22,382 nt of DNA from a virus: IMG/VR virus record IMGVR_UViG_3300007533_000022, positions 1 to 22,382 of that record. One strand, given 5' to 3'. The translations under genes were made by a program, and so were the position numbers. Each line of letters opens with the position of its first letter. The first letter of the stretch is position 1. The notes under the pieces were generated by a model. It did not search any database. It was given only the letters and a program-made list of their open reading frames with translations, and was not told the DNA's origin. Positions 21,789 through 22,382 of the stretch are shown here, piece after piece.

Positions 21789-22382
21789 ATGAGAGACCTG
21801 ATCGATCAAAAGGAAAAGCTGCTGATCGAGTACTGCATCTCCGACCGTAACCTGTTCATCAAGACGTTCCATCTGCTGGACCCGGTTTACTTTGAAAAGC
21901 CGCTCAATCAAGTGGTCGGATTCGTTACCGACTACTTCAATCGCTATCATGCCATTCCAACGCCGGATGTGATCAGCGCTGAGACCGGCATAGAGCTTGT
22001 CTCCCGGGACTTCGCAGACGGCGAGTACGACTACGCTCTCGACGAGATCGAGCAGCACTGCCAGAATGAGGCGATGAGACAGGCAATCCTGTCCTCGGTC
22101 GACCTTCTGCACGAACACGAGTTCTCCTCGATCTTCGAGCGGATACGTCAAGCATTGACCGTCAAGATGGACAAGAAGCTCGGTCTGAGTCTGTTCGATG
22201 ACCCGGTGGCGCGCCTGTCGAACATGCAGGCGAACTTGGACTCCCGACCCATCGGCATCCCCAAGCTGGATGCCCTGCTGGACAATGTGCGCCGAGGCGA
22301 GATCGGCATATTGGCGGCTACGACCGGGGGCGGCAAGTCGATCTGTCTGTCCAATATCGCGCACTACATGGCCAAGCAGCAG
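21789..22382 (+). CDS. 41: Replicative DNA helicase, DnaB-type (gp41-like), 5' part
   Basis: The frame is open from ATG 21789 to the window edge (198 residues seen; T4 gp41 has about 475). Residues 1-140 are the helical N-terminal domain. From about 150 the RecA-like domain begins with IGIPKLDALLDNVRRGEIG, and Walker A AATTGGGKS lies at about residues 175-183. DnaB-family helicases unwind duplex DNA on the lagging strand and partner with primase 61 encoded upstream. The start has AAGGA about 11 bases before it and a TAAATAC motif at 21755-21761. The gene continues beyond the window. Confidence 0.93.
   Translation, partial: MRDLIDQKEKLLIEYCISDRNLFIKTFHLLDPVYFEKPLNQVVGFVTDYFNRYHAIPTPDVISAETGIELVSRDFADGEYDYALDEIEQHCQNEAMRQAILSSVDLLHEHEFSSIFERIRQALTVKMDKKLGLSLFDDPVARLSNMQANLDSRPIGIPKLDALLDNVRRGEIGILAATTGGGKSICLSNIAHYMAKQQ

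Noticed and set aside
21408-22364. Long minus-strand open frame opposite the 169-residue gene and helicase
   Set aside because: It spans two unrelated plus-strand genes and an intergenic gap; the helicase has a Walker A motif in the plus frame, so the antisense frame is a shadow.

Overview
The window looks like part of the genome of a large, T4-superfamily (Straboviridae/Kyanoviridae-like) tailed phage. Its core is a recognisable T4-type replisome: dsbA-like late-transcription coactivator, split family B DNA polymerase (43A/43B), sliding clamp (45), single-stranded DNA-binding protein (32), clamp loader large and small subunits (44 and 62), primase (61) and the start of the replicative helicase (41). 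No host genes, rRNA or tRNA were seen. GC is moderate, gene packing is tight with many 4-nt ATGA overlaps, and host-type sigma70 promoters are good, so a proteobacterial host is likely. The host cannot be named from this sequence.

Layout. 1-2342: end of a structural region, with the tail of one gene, a 19-codon mini-ORF, a LamG-like fibre/adhesin gene built on 26-residue repeats, and a small beta-rich protein. 2343-6445: a B12-dependent (class II) ribonucleotide reductase interrupted by two inteins. 6461-8027: ASCH-like protein, two small membrane proteins and a metallophosphoesterase. 8064-8961: two small genes, each with its own strong sigma70-like promoter. 8965-12331: small gene, dsbA, small membrane protein, 43A and 43B. 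12343-14819: HD-domain nucleotidase, clamp 45, SSB 32 and a terminator. 14838-19182: two small genes, 44, a promoter-driven unknown gene, 62, a zinc-finger protein and a remarkable 200-residue protein resembling bacterial DNA polymerase III alpha. 19164-19496: the only minus-strand gene. 19530-22382: unknown gene, primase 61, a promoter-driven unknown gene and helicase 41 (cut by the window edge).

How it fits together. The reductase supplies deoxynucleotides and the HD-domain protein may act on nucleotides. 43, 45, 44/62, 32, 61 and 41 form the replication machine. DsbA, and possibly CTAAATAC-type motifs, belong to the late-transcription side. Four host-like promoters each precede one unrecognised gene lodged between replication or metabolic genes, as expected of accessory early-gene cassettes.

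The strongest observations are: (1) the condensed PolIII-alpha-like protein at 18580-19182, which keeps several fingers/palm motifs in order at about one sixth of the usual length; (2) an apparent class 3 intein (Pro1 plus a Trp/Cys/Thr triad) in the reductase; (3) placement of both inteins directly before active-site cysteines; (4) the polymerase split between motifs B and C; and (5) the promoter cassettes. All homology statements come from reading motifs by eye. No database search was run.
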